Numbered from the stretch's first letter, positions 34,099 through 44,753 are shown. The stretch: 64,000 nucleotides of DNA from Neisseria sp. (GCF_030523955.1 NZ_JAUNHL010000004.1:1-64000), one strand, 5' to 3'. Numbers and translations: made by a program. Notes: generated by a model from the sequence alone, not told the origin.

Positions 34099-35247
34099 TT
34101 ATGCCGCCGGCTCGAAAGCCGCACGGAAAATCGCAATGATTTCGTCTTTATTAGCCTGAACCGGATTGGTAAAGCCGCAAACATCTTTCAGCGCATTATC
34201 CGCCAACACATCAAAGTCTTCCTCTTTCACGCCCAACTCTTTCAGCGTTTTCGGAATACCCACGATACCAGCCAATTTAGTAATCGCATCAATTACTTCC
34301 AAGCCGGCCAAATCAGCGTTGTTGGCACCCAGAATTGCGCCCACTTCGTCCAACCGTTCTTTGGCCGCACGCTGGTTGAAACGCTCCACATGCGGCAGCA
34401 GCAAGGCGTTGCATACGCCGTGCGGCAGATCATAGAAACCGCCCAACTGGTGCGCCATCGCATGTACGTAACCCAAAGAAGCGTTATTAAACGCCATACC
34501 GGCCAAAAACTGCGCATAAGCCATCTGCTCGCGCGCTTCGCTGTTTTTCGGCTCTTTCACCGCCACCGGCAGATATTTGGCAATCAATTCAATCGCTTTG
34601 ACCGCACAAGCATCGGTAACCGGCGAGGCAGCAGTAGAAACATAAGCCTCTACCGCATGGGTGAGCGCATCCATGCCGGTGGCCGCAGTCAACGAAGCCG
34701 GCATACCTTCCATCAACGAAGGATCGTTCACCGACAGCAACGCGGTCACATTTTTATCGACAATCGCCATTTTCACATGACGGGTTTCATCGGTAATGAT
34801 GGTGAAGCGGGTCATTTCCGAGGCAGTACCGGCGGTGGTGTTGATGGCAATCAGCGGCAATTGAGGTTTTTTAGATTTGTCCAAACCTTCGTAGTCTTCG
34901 ATTTTACCGCCGTTGGTCGCCACCAAGGCCACCGCTTTGGCGCAGTCGTGCGAAGAACCGCCACCCAACGAAACCACACAATCGGCACCGGCCGCTTTCA
35001 ACTTGGCCAAACCGTCATTCACATTGGAAACCGTCGGATTCGGGTTCACACCGTCGAATACCTCATATTCGACACCATGTTTTTTCAACTCTTGGCCAAC
35101 CTGGTCGGCAACACCCATTTTGCTCAAACCGCCATCGGTTACGATCAGCGCTTTTTTCAAACCCAGCGCGGCAATTGCCGCCATCGATTCTGCCAAAGCA
35201 TTTTTACCCAAAATATTCTGAATCGGCATAAAGAATTGTGTGGCCAT
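34099..35247 (-). CDS. Iron-containing alcohol dehydrogenase
   Basis: 382 residues, group III ADH (YiaY / AdhB / FucO type), NAD-dependent. The nucleotide loop is [11 protein letters not shown] (about 95-105). Metal ligands lie in the segments [11 protein letters not shown] and [25 protein letters not shown] (Asp further upstream, three His). It likely reduces a small aldehyde or oxidises an alcohol; the exact substrate is unclear. AGGAGA precedes the ATG. It is divergent from amylosucrase across 707 bases. Confidence 0.9.
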   Translation of the reverse strand: MATQFFMPIQNILGKNALAESMAAIAALGLKKALIVTDGGLSKMGVADQVGQELKKHGVEYEVFDGVNPNPTVSNVNDGLAKLKAAGADCVVSLGGGSSHDCAKAVALVATNGGKIEDYEGLDKSKKPQLPLIAINTTAGTASEMTRFTIITDETRHVKMAIVDKNVTALLSVNDPSLMEGMPASLTAATGMDALTHAVEAYVSTAASPVTDACAVKAIELIAKYLPVAVKEPKNSEAREQMAYAQFLAGMAFNNASLGYVHAMAHQLGGFYDLPHGVCNALLLPHVERFNQRAAKERLDEVGAILGANNADLAGLEVIDAITKLAGIVGIPKTLKELGVKEEDFDVLADNALKDVCGFTNPVQANKDEIIAIFRAAFEPAA

Positions 35248-35954
35248 GTTCTGTCTCCTTTATTTATTTCGTAGGGATAATTGTTGGAACAACTGCATGA
35301 AAATGTCTTTCAAAACCAGAAATTATCTGCCTCTCGACTCTATTTGCTTTTGTCCGCCAAACTACCGGCAGCCCGAATTCACTATACGGGAGTACGCACA
35401 AGCAAACAAATCCCAATAATCAAATATCATTAAATAAGCAATTATTTATATTAAAATACATGACATTAAATATAATATTCCACATTAAACCGAATTAAGA
35501 AATTTTGTTACCTCGCTCTCCATGCTGCAATCAACATAGCATACAAATCACAGCATAAAATAAAATACCGCCCGCTTACGCACACTGTGCCGCAAAATAG
35601 ATAAGTTACTCTAAACAAAGCTTTTATCTGCCCCTTCCTGAAAAAACAAATTGTAAACAAAGCATTTTCCCTTATTTTTACACTGGAATTTCAACCGAAA
35701 CGCTAGGCATAGTGCCGCCCATCCATTATCATCAAACCTTGGTTAATCAACTCAGTTGACAGCTGCTTGGTTCACCATACGCTTTACACTTTTCTGGCCG
35801 TCTTTCAGCTTCACCTTCCGTACGCCTTCTTTATGGATAATTCATGAACGGCCGCAGCCCGGCAATTCCAAAACACCGGACGAGACTTCAAGCTTCACAA
35901 CATGAATAAAGCCGATAAACCGACCGATCACAAGGTTTTTTTAAGGAGACCCTT
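35248..35954. other. Long AT-rich divergent control region
   Basis: 707 bases between the alcohol dehydrogenase and amylosucrase genes. No gene, DUS or Correia repeat is visible. A weak promoter candidate (TTGACA 35756-35761, TACGCT 35778-35783, spacer 16) points to amylosucrase. I looked for the palindrome found before the LacI gene and did not find it here. Confidence 0.4.
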
Positions 35955-37892
35955 ATGTTGACTCCCTCTCAACAAGTCAATATTACGCTTGAACATATCC
36001 ATAATCACATTTTGGCCGCCTATAGCGCCAAAGAGCGTGCCGCCATTCAAAAAACGGAAGACTGGAAACAGTTCAGCACCCGCCTGCATACTTATTTCCC
36101 GACCTTAATGTGGGAATTGGACAGCGTATACGGCAACAACGAAGCCGTATTGCCCATGCTCCAGCAACTGATGCGCATGGCTTGGCAAAGTTACGCGGAA
36201 CGCAGCGCACCCTTGAAACAACAAGACGCCGAACGCGAAGCGAATCCCGACTGGTTTCTTTCCAACAAAATGGTCGGCGGCGTGTGCTATGTAGACTTAT
36301 TCGCCGGCAACTTGCGCGGCATCATCGATTCCATTCCCTATTTTAAAGAACTCGGCCTCACCTACCTGCACCTGATGCCGCTGTTCAAATGCCCCGAAGG
36401 CAAGAGCGACGGCGGCTATGCCGTCAGCAGCTACCGCGAAGTCAACCCCGCGCTGGGCACCATCGAAGATTTGCGCGACGTTGCCGAAGCATTGCGCGAA
36501 GCGGGGATTACCATGGTAGTGGATTTCATCTTCAACCACACCTCCAACGAACACGAATGGGCCAAAGCCTGCGCCGCCGGCGACCCGATGTACGACAACT
36601 TCTACTACATCTTCCCCGACCGCTGGATGCCCGACCAATACGACCGCACCGTACGCGAAATCTTCCCCGACCAACATCCCGGCGCGTTCTCCCAATTGTG
36701 GGACGGCCGCTGGGTATGGACGACGTTCAACTCTTTCCAATGGGACTTGAACTACAGCAACCCTTGGGTATTCCGCGCCATGGCCGGCGAAATGATGTTC
36801 ATCGCCAATCTGGGGGTAGACATCTTGCGCATGGATGCCGTAGCCTTTATCTGGAAACAGCTGGGTACCGACTGCGAAAACCTGCCGCAGGCTCATGCCC
36901 TGATCCGCGCCTTCAATGCGGTGATGCGGATTGCCGCACCCAGCGTGTTGTTCAAATCCGAGGCCATTGTTCACCCCGACAAAGTGGTGCAATACATCGC
37001 GCCGAACGAATGCCAGCTTTCCTACAATCCGCTGCAAATGGCCTTGTTGTGGAACACACTGGCCACCCGCGACGTCAACCTGCTGCAACAGGCGCTGACC
37101 TTCCGCCACAATCTGCCCGCCAACACCGGCTGGGTGAACTACGTACGCTGCCATGACGATATCGGCTGGACGTTTGCCGACGAAGACGCTGCCCATTTCG
37201 GCATCAACGGCTTCAACCACCGCCAATTCCTCAACCGCTTCTATGTGAACCGCTTTGAGGGCAGCTTCGCCCGCGGCGTACCGTTCCAAGACAACCCGAA
37301 TACCGGCGACTGCCGTATCAGCGGCACCTGCGCCTCTCTGGTCGGCCTGGAGCAAGACGACCCTTACGCCATCGACCGTATCCGCCTGTTGCACAGCATC
37401 ATCATGAGCGCCGGCGGCCTGCCCTTGATTTATCTGGGCGACGAAGTCGGTACGCCGAACGACATGAGCTATCTGGAAGATGTCAACAAACAGGACGACA
37501 GCCGCTGGGCACACCGCCCCGCTCGCGATGCTGCTCTGTACGAACAGCGTAACGATCCGTCCACCCATGCCGGCCAAATTTACCAAGGTCTGCGCCAATT
37601 GATTGAATTGCGCCAAAGCCATGAAGGCTTCGCCGGCGGCGATTTAAGCATTTTCGACTGCAAAAATCCCCATGTGCTCGGTTACAGCCGCAACAATAGC
37701 ATTTTGGTACTGGCCAACTTCAGCGAGCAGGAACAAACCCTCTCGGCCCTCACCTTCTCACTACTCCCCGAACAAGCGCATGATTTGATCAGCAACCAAA
37801 CCATCCGCTTGGATCAGGATGTGGTACTGCAACCGTATCAAGTATTGTGGCTGGAAGTAGTGATTGACCAAACAGCTGAAAAAGCAGCGTAA
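35955..37892 (+). CDS. ams: Amylosucrase
   Basis: Glycoside hydrolase family 13 enzyme that splits sucrose and builds alpha-1,4-glucan, releasing fructose (EC 2.4.1.4). 645 residues, against 636 in N. polysaccharea, to which it is very similar by eye with an offset of eight. Nucleophile Asp294 (RMDAVAF), acid/base Glu336 (KSEAIVH) and Asp401 (CHDDIGW) correspond to Asp286, Glu328 and Asp393. Start has AAGGAGA. No signal peptide is visible, as in the known enzyme. The SLC45-type carrier and LacI regulator that follow on the other strand would supply sucrose and control. Confidence 0.96.
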   Translation: MLTPSQQVNITLEHIHNHILAAYSAKERAAIQKTEDWKQFSTRLHTYFPTLMWELDSVYGNNEAVLPMLQQLMRMAWQSYAERSAPLKQQDAEREANPDWFLSNKMVGGVCYVDLFAGNLRGIIDSIPYFKELGLTYLHLMPLFKCPEGKSDGGYAVSSYREVNPALGTIEDLRDVAEALREAGITMVVDFIFNHTSNEHEWAKACAAGDPMYDNFYYIFPDRWMPDQYDRTVREIFPDQHPGAFSQLWDGRWVWTTFNSFQWDLNYSNPWVFRAMAGEMMFIANLGVDILRMDAVAFIWKQLGTDCENLPQAHALIRAFNAVMRIAAPSVLFKSEAIVHPDKVVQYIAPNECQLSYNPLQMALLWNTLATRDVNLLQQALTFRHNLPANTGWVNYVRCHDDIGWTFADEDAAHFGINGFNHRQFLNRFYVNRFEGSFARGVPFQDNPNTGDCRISGTCASLVGLEQDDPYAIDRIRLLHSIIMSAGGLPLIYLGDEVGTPNDMSYLEDVNKQDDSRWAHRPARDAALYEQRNDPSTHAGQIYQGLRQLIELRQSHEGFAGGDLSIFDCKNPHVLGYSRNNSILVLANFSEQEQTLSALTFSLLPEQAHDLISNQTIRLDQDVVLQPYQVLWLEVVIDQTAEKAA

Positions 37893-37923
37893 CATGCGGT
37901 CATAACACTTGTTAAACAAACCA

Positions 37924-37953
37924 ATGCCTGTCTGAAAAATTTCAGACAGGCAT
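37924..37953 (+). terminator. Inverted DUS pair, amylosucrase terminator
   Basis: ATGCCTGTCTGAAA / TTTCAGACAGGCAT with a 2-base loop and TTTTT after it. Confidence 0.75.
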
Positions 37954-37984
37954 TTTTCATCAGGAGTTAACTGGAGCGAAAACT

Positions 37985-38138
37985 TATAGCGGATTAATTC
38001 ATTTTCGTGAATGCTTCTCTGCGCCAAAGCTCAACGAGAACGATTTTGTAAGCCGCTAAATCGGCAACAGAATCGGTTACGTACGTGTGCACTGTCTGCG
38101 GCTTGCTGCCTTGTATCGAAGTGATTCAATCCGCTATA
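37985..38138. repeat. Correia-like repeat, full-length class (154 bp)
   Basis: Same orientation as the copy at 2154. Begins TATAGCGGATTAATTCA and ends TTCAATCCGCTATA; the interior includes AACGAGAACGATTTTGTAAG and CTGTCTGCGGCTTGCTGCC. Confidence 0.85.
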
Positions 38139-38214
38139 TATATAAAGTTACTAAGCAAGGGATTTAACCATTAAGCAGCAAACCGCAACTTTTCAGACAG
38201 GCATTGCAGCAAAT

Positions 38215-38240
38215 AAAAAATCCCGGACGTGAAATCCGGG
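38215..38240 (-). terminator. Terminator of the sugar carrier gene
   Basis: CCCGGA / TCCGGG hairpin (38222-38240) with AAAAAA on its left, which is a U tract on the minus strand. A single reverse DUS lies at about 38192-38206. Confidence 0.65.
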
Positions 38241-38279
38241 CTTTCTATTTATCTGCCTGTTTATAATCAGGCCAAACAA

Positions 38280-39611
38280 CTATACTTTCGCTTCCAAGTC
38301 ATTCTCAGGACGCTGGCTGGTCTGCACGCGCAAGGTAGCCAAAGCTGCCAAGGCCATCAGTACGCCGCCGAACATCATGGCGTTATGCGGGTTACCGCCC
38401 AAGAAGTGTTTGAAGATAAAGCCGAAGGTAACGGTTTCGATCAACATCGGAATCACAATCATCATGTTGATGATGCCCATGTATACACCGTAACGCTCTT
38501 TCGGTACCTCCGCCACTGCAATCAGGAACGGTACGCCCATAATCGAAGCCCAAGCGACACCGAAGCCGATCATCGGGATAAACAACAGGAATTTGTTGCT
38601 GATGTGCGGCAGAATCAGCATAGCCAAAGCGGCCAGCGAAATCGAGAACGCGTGTACATATTTCGCTTGGTATTTACGCGCCAGTACCATCAAACCAAAG
38701 GCCGAGATAAAGGTAACGATGTTATACCAGCCGTTAACCAAACCAGTCCAACCCACCGCCTGTTCATACAAATGCTTGTCGCCCTGTTCCGCATTCCATA
38801 CCGATTTGGCGATGGTCAGCGTAATGTATTGCCAGTAAATGAACATAGCATACCATTGGAACAGATACACCAGCGCCAATTGCCACAAGGGTTTGGGCAT
38901 ATCTTTAATCGCATGACTGATTTCACGGATAGCGGGAACCAAACCGCGCGGTTGGGCACGCATAGCCGCCAATTCCTCATCCGAAGGACGGTTCTCTTTA
39001 GTAGAAAATACGGTAATCAATACCGAGCCGATCGAACACACGGCACCGATATAGAAAGAACCGTACACCCAGTAAGGAATACCGGTAGACGATTCGCCGC
39101 CCATCCACTGCTGGAAGAAGTACAGCGAAACGTTGGCCAAGGTAATACCCAAGCCGGTGAATACGGATTGCATCAAGAAACCGGTAGGTTGCTGGTTAAC
39201 CGGCAATTTGTCGGCGATAAAGGCACGGTAAGGTTCCATCGCGGTGTTGTTGCTGATATCCAGCAACCACAACAGCAATACAGCCATCCACAAAGCCGTT
39301 ACATGGGGATAGAAAAACAGACAAATGCTACAACCGATGGCGCCGATTAAGAAATACGGTCGGCGTCTGCCCAAGCCGTTTACCCAAGTGCGGTCACTCA
39401 ATGCACCAATCAAAGGCTGCACCAGCAAACCGGTAATCGGACCTGCCATATTCAACAACGGCAATTCCTCAGGGTTGGCATTCAAAAAGGTAAAAATCGG
39501 GTTGATGGCGGTCTGCTGCAAACCGAAACTATATTGGATACCGAAGAAACCGAAGTTCATCAGTACAATCTGGCGGAAAGTCATCGCCAGTTTTTGGGAG
39601 TCGATGCTCAT
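38280..39611 (-). CDS. MFS sugar transporter, SLC45/GPH type
   Basis: 443 residues from ATG 39611, which has a perfect AGGAGG (39618-39623) six bases before it; an upstream start at 39644 lacks this. Twelve membrane helices. The loops [20 protein letters not shown] and [13 protein letters not shown] are typical of the SLC45 / plant sucrose carrier-like group. Sits between amylosucrase and a LacI regulator, so import of sucrose or maltose is likely; the substrate is inferred, not seen. Confidence 0.85.
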   Translation of the reverse strand: MSIDSQKLAMTFRQIVLMNFGFFGIQYSFGLQQTAINPIFTFLNANPEELPLLNMAGPITGLLVQPLIGALSDRTWVNGLGRRRPYFLIGAIGCSICLFFYPHVTALWMAVLLLWLLDISNNTAMEPYRAFIADKLPVNQQPTGFLMQSVFTGLGITLANVSLYFFQQWMGGESSTGIPYWVYGSFYIGAVCSIGSVLITVFSTKENRPSDEELAAMRAQPRGLVPAIREISHAIKDMPKPLWQLALVYLFQWYAMFIYWQYITLTIAKSVWNAEQGDKHLYEQAVGWTGLVNGWYNIVTFISAFGLMVLARKYQAKYVHAFSISLAALAMLILPHISNKFLLFIPMIGFGVAWASIMGVPFLIAVAEVPKERYGVYMGIINMMIVIPMLIETVTFGFIFKHFLGGNPHNAMMFGGVLMALAALATLRVQTSQRPENDLEAKV

Positions 39612-39881
39612 TCTCAGCCTCCTGAGCATTAAAGTTAGAAACACCTGCGCAGCCCGATGAAACAGAAGGCTGTGCCATCCGAACCCGATTGTATTTGGAG
39701 GAAGAGCCGCCTTCCTTTTCAGGAAGGCTGCCCGTTTTTTCTTGTTTTAGATACTGCGTTTGTTCCCGCCTTTTGGCGGTGTTGGTTGTGAAGCGAAATC
39801 AAAAAAACAACAGCCGGCAACACCTTGCCCGAAAACAAGCATCACAAAATCAACGATACCTTGCCACGGGATTCGGATTTG

Positions 39882-40943
39882 TCAGCTGTATATTTGCAAC
39901 TCTTGGCGCAACGGCAATACCGAAGAGCGCCAAACCACATCACCCCGCACCAAAACCGGGTTCGGTTCCGGCATGCGGTTGTGTTCTATCATATCCACCA
40001 ATATTTTTACCGCTTGCGCCCCCATCTGCGTATAAGGCAATTCGGCGCTGGACAACGGTGGGAAAAGGGTTTCCGTAATCGCACGGTAATTATCAAAGCC
40101 GGCTACGGCAATATCTTGCGGAACCCGAATGCCGCGTGTACGCAAAATACCGTATACCCGCAAAGCCATTTCATCGTTACCGCAGCAAATCACTGTGGGC
40201 GGCTGCGCAAGCGCCAGCAAACGATCAAGCGCACACCATAAATCGCTACTGTCGTTACGCAGATCCGTATACCCTGTTTCCACCAGAGCCGCATCGTAAT
40301 CAATGCCTGCCTGAAGCAGCGCTTTGCGATAGCCCATGGTTCTCAAGTAGGTAGCTACGGCATTTGGTTGCAAACTCAGATAAGCAATACGGCGATGGCC
40401 GTGCGTAATAATTTGCTCAACCAACACCCGTTGCCCATATTCGTCGTCGGGTATCACCGCCGGCGTATTTTTTCTATCGAAACAGTTGAGCAACACCAAC
40501 GGACAATCATCCGGCATCACCGGCAAATCCACTTCTTGATGAAATTCCGCCACATAAACAATACCTTCAACCCGATGTTGGCGGAAGGTGCGGAACAATT
40601 GGTTAATTCTTTCCGGCTTATCTCCGGTATCAGCAATCACCAAGGTTTTACTGGTTTCCGCTGCGGCCTGCTGCGCCCCCTGCACCAAATACATATCTGG
40701 CAGACCGCGTAATTCACTGTGGCCGGGAGCGCGCGAAATCGCACCGGTAATTAAACCGACCAAGCCGCTGCGGTGGGATCGCATCGCACGTGCTGCAGAC
40801 AACGGAATATAGCCTAATTCGGCTATGGCCTGCTCCACTGCTTTGCGGGTGGTCGGGCGAACCGGCGCATCATTATTCAACACCCTGCTAACGGTTTTTG
40901 GCGAAACCCCGGCCAGCTTGGCAACGTCGTAAATCGTAGCCAT
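39882..40943 (-). CDS. LacI-family transcriptional regulator
   Basis: 353 residues from ATG 40943 (AAGGGAG upstream). N-terminal helix-turn-helix and hinge (TIYDVAKLAGVSPKTVSRVLNN, then LSAARAMRS), followed by a periplasmic-binding-protein-like sensor domain. Likely controls the sugar carrier gene downstream and possibly amylosucrase. A central-CG palindrome 75 bases upstream suggests self-control. The inducer is unknown. Confidence 0.88.
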   Translation of the reverse strand: MATIYDVAKLAGVSPKTVSRVLNNDAPVRPTTRKAVEQAIAELGYIPLSAARAMRSHRSGLVGLITGAISRAPGHSELRGLPDMYLVQGAQQAAAETSKTLVIADTGDKPERINQLFRTFRQHRVEGIVYVAEFHQEVDLPVMPDDCPLVLLNCFDRKNTPAVIPDDEYGQRVLVEQIITHGHRRIAYLSLQPNAVATYLRTMGYRKALLQAGIDYDAALVETGYTDLRNDSSDLWCALDRLLALAQPPTVICCGNDEMALRVYGILRTRGIRVPQDIAVAGFDNYRAITETLFPPLSSAELPYTQMGAQAVKILVDMIEHNRMPEPNPVLVRGDVVWRSSVLPLRQELQIYS

Positions 40944-41017
40944 GTACTCCCTTCCCACTTACATCACACTACCCAATCCGGGGATTATTATTGCTTTAAG
41001 TTATTGTGACAATTATC

Positions 41018-41033
41018 ATGACATCGGTGTCAT
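41018..41033. promoter_or_regulatory. Candidate LacI-type operator
   Basis: ATGACATCGGTGTCAT, arms ATGACA/TGTCAT around a central CG, matching the style of LacI-family operators. Only one copy was found in the region. Confidence 0.4.
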
Positions 41034-41443
41034 TTTTTTGTGATTTTATTACAGCTTGCTGCATGTCACAAGCAAATTCTAACACTCCTCTTTGCTTTCT
41101 TAACCCGATTTTGAGTTCTTTTGTTCTTGATTACCTCCATTTCAACCCAATAAAAATTACCTTGTCATTTAATTTAAACTCATGATGCCGATTGCGGCAT
41201 ACAAAACAAATCCATATCCCGTTGAATTGAATGGAAAACAAATAAAAACACCCCACCACCTCACTGCCATACGGATTTTTCTTGCTTCCTATCAGCCACA
41301 CAGTCGAATAATGTAATCAAAATACCGGCTTCTGCAAAAAAGTTGACCGTCGTCAAATATTGTAAAAATTCCAAAGAGGGCGTTCGGCATCACTACAGAG
41401 GATACCGTCAACCTTAACACATGATTTTTCGGCCATTCGGCTT

Positions 41444-41449
41444 TATAAT
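41444..41449 (+). promoter_or_regulatory. mnmE promoter, -10 element
   Basis: Perfect TATAAT 29 bases before the start codon; no clear -35 (ATGATT at 17 bases). Confidence 0.4.
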
Positions 41450-41477
41450 CGCCGCAAACTTTACCCAGAGAAACGCC

Positions 41478-42848
41478 ATGTCTTCCCAAGCTTCGCCCAC
41501 CATTGCCGCCATCGCTACCGCCCCCGGGCGCGGCGGGGTCGGCGTGATCCGTATTTCCGGCCTCAATCTGCTACCGTTTGCCCGCCAAATCAGCGGGGGC
41601 AAAACGCCAGCCGTACGTACTGCGCTTTACTGTGATTTTTACGATGCCGAACAACGCGCCATAGACAGCGGTTTGTTACTTTATTTTGCCGCACCGGCCA
41701 GTTTTACCGGCGAGGACGTTATCGAATTACAAGGTCACGGCGGCCCGGTAGTAATGAATATGCTGCTGCAACGATGTTTGGAATTGGGCGCACAACTTGC
41801 AGAGCCGGGCGAATTTACCAAACGCGCTTTTCTCAACAATAAACTGGATTTGGCGCAGGCCGAGAGCGTGGCCGATTTGATTGACGCCTCCAGCCAATCG
41901 GCGGCACGCATGGCGGTGCGCTCGCTCAAAGGCGCGTTTTCCCGCCGTATTCACGAATTAGTGGAAGACTTGATTACCTTGCGGATGCTGGTGGAGGCTA
42001 CCCTCGATTTTCCCGAAGAAGACATTGATTTTTTGGAAGCAGCCGATGCCAAAGGCAAGCTTGTCGCCTTGCGGCAGCAATTACAGCAAATCTTCGACAG
42101 CGCCTCACAAGGGGCGATTTTGCGCGAAGGGATGAACGTGGTGTTGGTCGGCGCGCCCAATGTCGGCAAATCCAGCCTGCTCAACGCATTGGCCGGCAGC
42201 GATGTGGCGATTGTGACCGACATTGCCGGCACCACCCGCGACACCGTGCGCGAACACATCACTTTAGACGGCGTACCGGTACACATCATTGATACCGCCG
42301 GCCTGCGCGATACCGACGATATCGTTGAAAAAATCGGTATCGAACGCAGCCAACAAGCGGTGCGGGAAGCCGATGTCGCGCTGATTCTGATCGATCCGCG
42401 CGAAGGCATCAACGCCAAAACCCGATCCATTCTCGAATCATTGCCCGGCGATTTGAAAAAAATCGAAATCCGCAACAAAATCGATTTAACCGGCGAGGAT
42501 GCCCAAATGTTTTCAGACAGGCATCAAGGCCTCAGCGGCGCGGAGCAAGTGATTACCCTGTCGGCCAAAACCGGCCAAGGGCTGGATTTATTGAAACAGG
42601 CACTGTTGCGGCAAATCGGCTGGCAGGGCGAGAGCGAAAGCCTGTTTCTCGCCCGCAGCCGCCACTTGCGGGCATTGGAAACCGCACGCGACGAATTGGA
42701 AATGGCGGCGCAATGCGCTAACAACCAAATCGAACTTTTGGCCGAACACCTGCGCTTGGCGCAACTGGCCTGCAGCGAAATCACCGGTGAATTTAGCGCC
42801 GACGATTTGCTGGGCGTGATTTTTTCCCGTTTTTGTATCGGCAAATAA
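41478..42848 (+). CDS. mnmE: tRNA modification GTPase MnmE (TrmE)
   Basis: With MnmG installs the carboxymethylaminomethyl group at U34 of certain tRNAs. 456 residues from ATG 41478 (meningococcal form 448, from memory). N-terminal folate-binding domain ([20 protein letters not shown]), helical domain, G domain with GAPNVGKSS at about 224-232, DIAGTTRDT and NKID, and C-terminal CIGK. In the G domain a reverse DUS (42510-42524) is translated as FSDRHQ in a variable loop. Frame open to 41421, but that start is not conserved. Confidence 0.96.
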   Translation: MSSQASPTIAAIATAPGRGGVGVIRISGLNLLPFARQISGGKTPAVRTALYCDFYDAEQRAIDSGLLLYFAAPASFTGEDVIELQGHGGPVVMNMLLQRCLELGAQLAEPGEFTKRAFLNNKLDLAQAESVADLIDASSQSAARMAVRSLKGAFSRRIHELVEDLITLRMLVEATLDFPEEDIDFLEAADAKGKLVALRQQLQQIFDSASQGAILREGMNVVLVGAPNVGKSSLLNALAGSDVAIVTDIAGTTRDTVREHITLDGVPVHIIDTAGLRDTDDIVEKIGIERSQQAVREADVALILIDPREGINAKTRSILESLPGDLKKIEIRNKIDLTGEDAQMFSDRHQGLSGAEQVITLSAKTGQGLDLLKQALLRQIGWQGESESLFLARSRHLRALETARDELEMAAQCANNQIELLAEHLRLAQLACSEITGEFSADDLLGVIFSRFCIGK

Positions 42849-42890
42849 GCTATTCTGCGTTGTTTTGAACGCTGTCGCCTGATGATAAAA

Positions 42891-42932
42891 ATGCCTGTCT
42901 GAAAACCTTTAAAAGCGTTTTCAGACAGGCAT
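42891..42932. terminator. Inverted DUS pair between mnmE and thiO
   Basis: ATGCCTGTCTGAAAA and its complement around a loop of about 12 bases; serves both convergent genes. Confidence 0.75.
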
Positions 42933-42948
42933 TTCCGTATTGCTTGCC

Positions 42949-44034
42949 CTATTCCTGCCGACAAATCAAACCCGCTTCATCCTCCGGCAGCGGCGCATCG
43001 TTTGCCAGAGCCTGTATCAGTTGCACGGCAATCTCGCTTACCGCCGGCGAAATCATAAAACCGTGACGGAACAAACCGTTTACTTCCACCATCCTGCTTT
43101 GCCTGTTAAAGCGGATTTCCGGATCGTGATGATTCAGCGTCGGCCGCAAACCGGACGACAACTCCAGAATCTGTGCCTCGCCGAAGGCCGGGTGAACCGC
43201 ATACAAAGCCGATAGCAATTCCAATCCCGATCGTACACTGGCCGGCGCACCGCTTTCGCTTTCCAATTGGGTCGCCCCGATGACAAAGCGATGATCGGGT
43301 TTGGGCGCGATATAAAGCGGATAGCGCGGATGCAGCAGGCGCACCGGCCGGCGCAAGCTCACCTCCGGTGCATACACCCGCGCCACTTCGCCGCGTACAC
43401 CACGCAAACGGCTGCCTTGTGCAGCATTCCAATCCGCCTTGGCACCGAAACCGCGGCAGTCCAACAGCCAGTCGAATTGCCCCGCCAATTGCTGCGGGCT
43501 AACTTCACTGTACCAGCGGCAGTCTACTTTTTCGCGTTCCAAAGCAGCGCCCAATGCCGATAAGACTTGGCGGTTTTCCAGCTGCCCTTCGTCCGGCAGA
43601 TAAAGGCCTGTCTGAAAACGTCCGGCCAGTTGCGGCTCTTCCGATGCCAATTGCGCCGCCTGCCACCATTGCGCCGGGCTGCTGCCGCCCCAAGCGCGGC
43701 TGAGCTGCTGCTCGAACTGATGTGCCAACGGTTTGTCTTGGGCGTGCCACACCACCAAACTGCCGGCCTGTTGCAGAAACACCTGCTCGGGCAACTGTTC
43801 AAGCAAACGCCGCCAACGCGCCACGCTTTGCCGCCCCAAAGCGGTAACCAGCGGCGTGGCGTCAATCGCCTCGGCCAAGGGCGCCAACATCGCCGCCGCA
43901 ATATAAGCCGCCGCTTCTCCCCCCTCGCAGCCACCACGGTCAAACAGGCTTACCCGCCAACCTGCCTGCGCCAGCTGCCAGGCACACAAGCGACCGGCCA
44001 AGCCGCCGCCGATTACTGCTATGGTTTTTGCCAT
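42949..44034 (-). CDS. thiO: FAD-dependent amine oxidoreductase, probable glycine oxidase ThiO
   Basis: 361 residues from ATG 44034 (GGAG nearby). N-terminal FAD motif VIGGGLAGRLCAWQLAQAG at about 6-24, C-terminal DAO-type region (RHGFMISPAVSEIAVQLI). Oxidises glycine to the iminoacetate used for the thiazole of thiamine; the other thi genes of that branch are not beside it. Codons for RFQTGL come from a DUS variant at 43605-43619. Related D-amino-acid dehydrogenases are the main alternative. Confidence 0.75.
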   Translation of the reverse strand: MAKTIAVIGGGLAGRLCAWQLAQAGWRVSLFDRGGCEGGEAAAYIAAAMLAPLAEAIDATPLVTALGRQSVARWRRLLEQLPEQVFLQQAGSLVVWHAQDKPLAHQFEQQLSRAWGGSSPAQWWQAAQLASEEPQLAGRFQTGLYLPDEGQLENRQVLSALGAALEREKVDCRWYSEVSPQQLAGQFDWLLDCRGFGAKADWNAAQGSRLRGVRGEVARVYAPEVSLRRPVRLLHPRYPLYIAPKPDHRFVIGATQLESESGAPASVRSGLELLSALYAVHPAFGEAQILELSSGLRPTLNHHDPEIRFNRQSRMVEVNGLFRHGFMISPAVSEIAVQLIQALANDAPLPEDEAGLICRQE

Positions 44035-44126
44035 ACCGAAACTCCAGTCCGCCCAATCATCCAAATAAACGCAGTGTACCTTTGCATGCCGTCGCCGCCA
44101 AATGGCTTATATCAAAAAATAACGGA

Positions 44127-44155
44127 ATGCCTGTCTGAAAATGCCTGTCTGAAAC
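44127..44155 (+). repeat. Tandem direct DUS pair
   Basis: Two DUS in the same direction, ATGCCTGTCTGAAA repeated with period 14, between thiO and the second miniature element. Being direct repeats they cannot form a hairpin. Confidence 0.7.
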
Positions 44156-44252
44156 CCTGTCTTTTGGCTAATCCGCTCTTAGTCCGAGAAAAAACATAGA
44201 GACACAACGCCTCTTTTCTTTTAAGGTAACGAAAACAGGCAATACTTGTCTC

Positions 44253-44439
44253 GGGTCTGTTGACAATTAACCGGCAAAGCGGTTTTTTTTGAAGCAAAAA
44301 CCGCGTATGCAAGGCAAAAAGCACAGCAAGGTTGAACACCTTGCGAGCATTTTAGCTTCGCAAGTTTGCTATGCTCTAACGCCGCAGATGGGCATTTTTG
44401 ACCAAAAACTCCGCCGTTGCGCTCATTGTCAACAGACCC
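44253..44439. mobile_element. TA-flanked miniature element, copy 2 (187 bp, inverted)
   Basis: Begins GGGTCTGTTGACAATTAAC and ends CATTGTCAACAGACCC. The interior is the reverse complement of the element at 12568-12729 with scattered changes and a 25-bp insertion around 44355-44379. TA follows on the right (44440-44441); the left flank reads TC, so that side of the duplication has changed. Confidence 0.75.
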
Positions 44440-44490
44440 TAACATCCAATTCTTGATTCTTGCTTTATTCCAACAACGAAAGGCCCTCCC

Positions 44491-44625
44491 ATGAACCGCA
44501 ACCTCTTGTCTAGTCTATTCATCCTCTTCCTGTTATCCGCCTGTGCTGCATCAGGTAATGGCAACAGCCACACCGAAGCTTACGGCCAAATCAGCGGCGG
44601 TATCGAAACTTCCCGTACCCGTTAA
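44491..44625 (+). CDS. Very small lipoprotein
   Basis: 44 codons starting ATG at 44491. The first 17 residues form a lipoprotein signal with lipobox LLSAC (Cys18); the mature part would be only 27 residues, polar, ending TSRTR. GAAAGG precedes the start and a good non-DUS hairpin terminator follows, which supports a real gene. In size it recalls entericidin-like lipoproteins, but there is no clear sequence match. The miniature element ends 51 bases upstream. Confidence 0.6.
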   Translation: MNRNLLSSLFILFLLSACAASGNGNSHTEAYGQISGGIETSRTR

Positions 44626-44648
44626 TGAAACCGGAACGCCAAAGCAAA

Positions 44649-44686
44649 ACAGGCCGGATTTCCTTATTTTCAGAAATCCGGCCTGT
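44649..44686. terminator. Hairpin terminator
   Basis: AACAGGCCGGATTTC and GAAATCCGGCCTGTT, a perfect 15-bp stem around an 8-base loop, between two convergent small lipoprotein genes. Confidence 0.7.
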
Positions 44687-44753
44687 TAGCAAGCTTTAAC
44701 AAAAGGATTAAAAGACTACAAAATCCCTCTGTATTAGTTGGCACAAGCTTATT

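Larger units (their letters stand above)
40944..41477. other. LacI / mnmE divergent intergenic region
   Basis: 534 bases. Contains the palindrome at 41018-41033 and the mnmE -10 element at 41444-41449. The rest is AT-rich with no recognisable gene, DUS or repeat. Confidence 0.4.
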
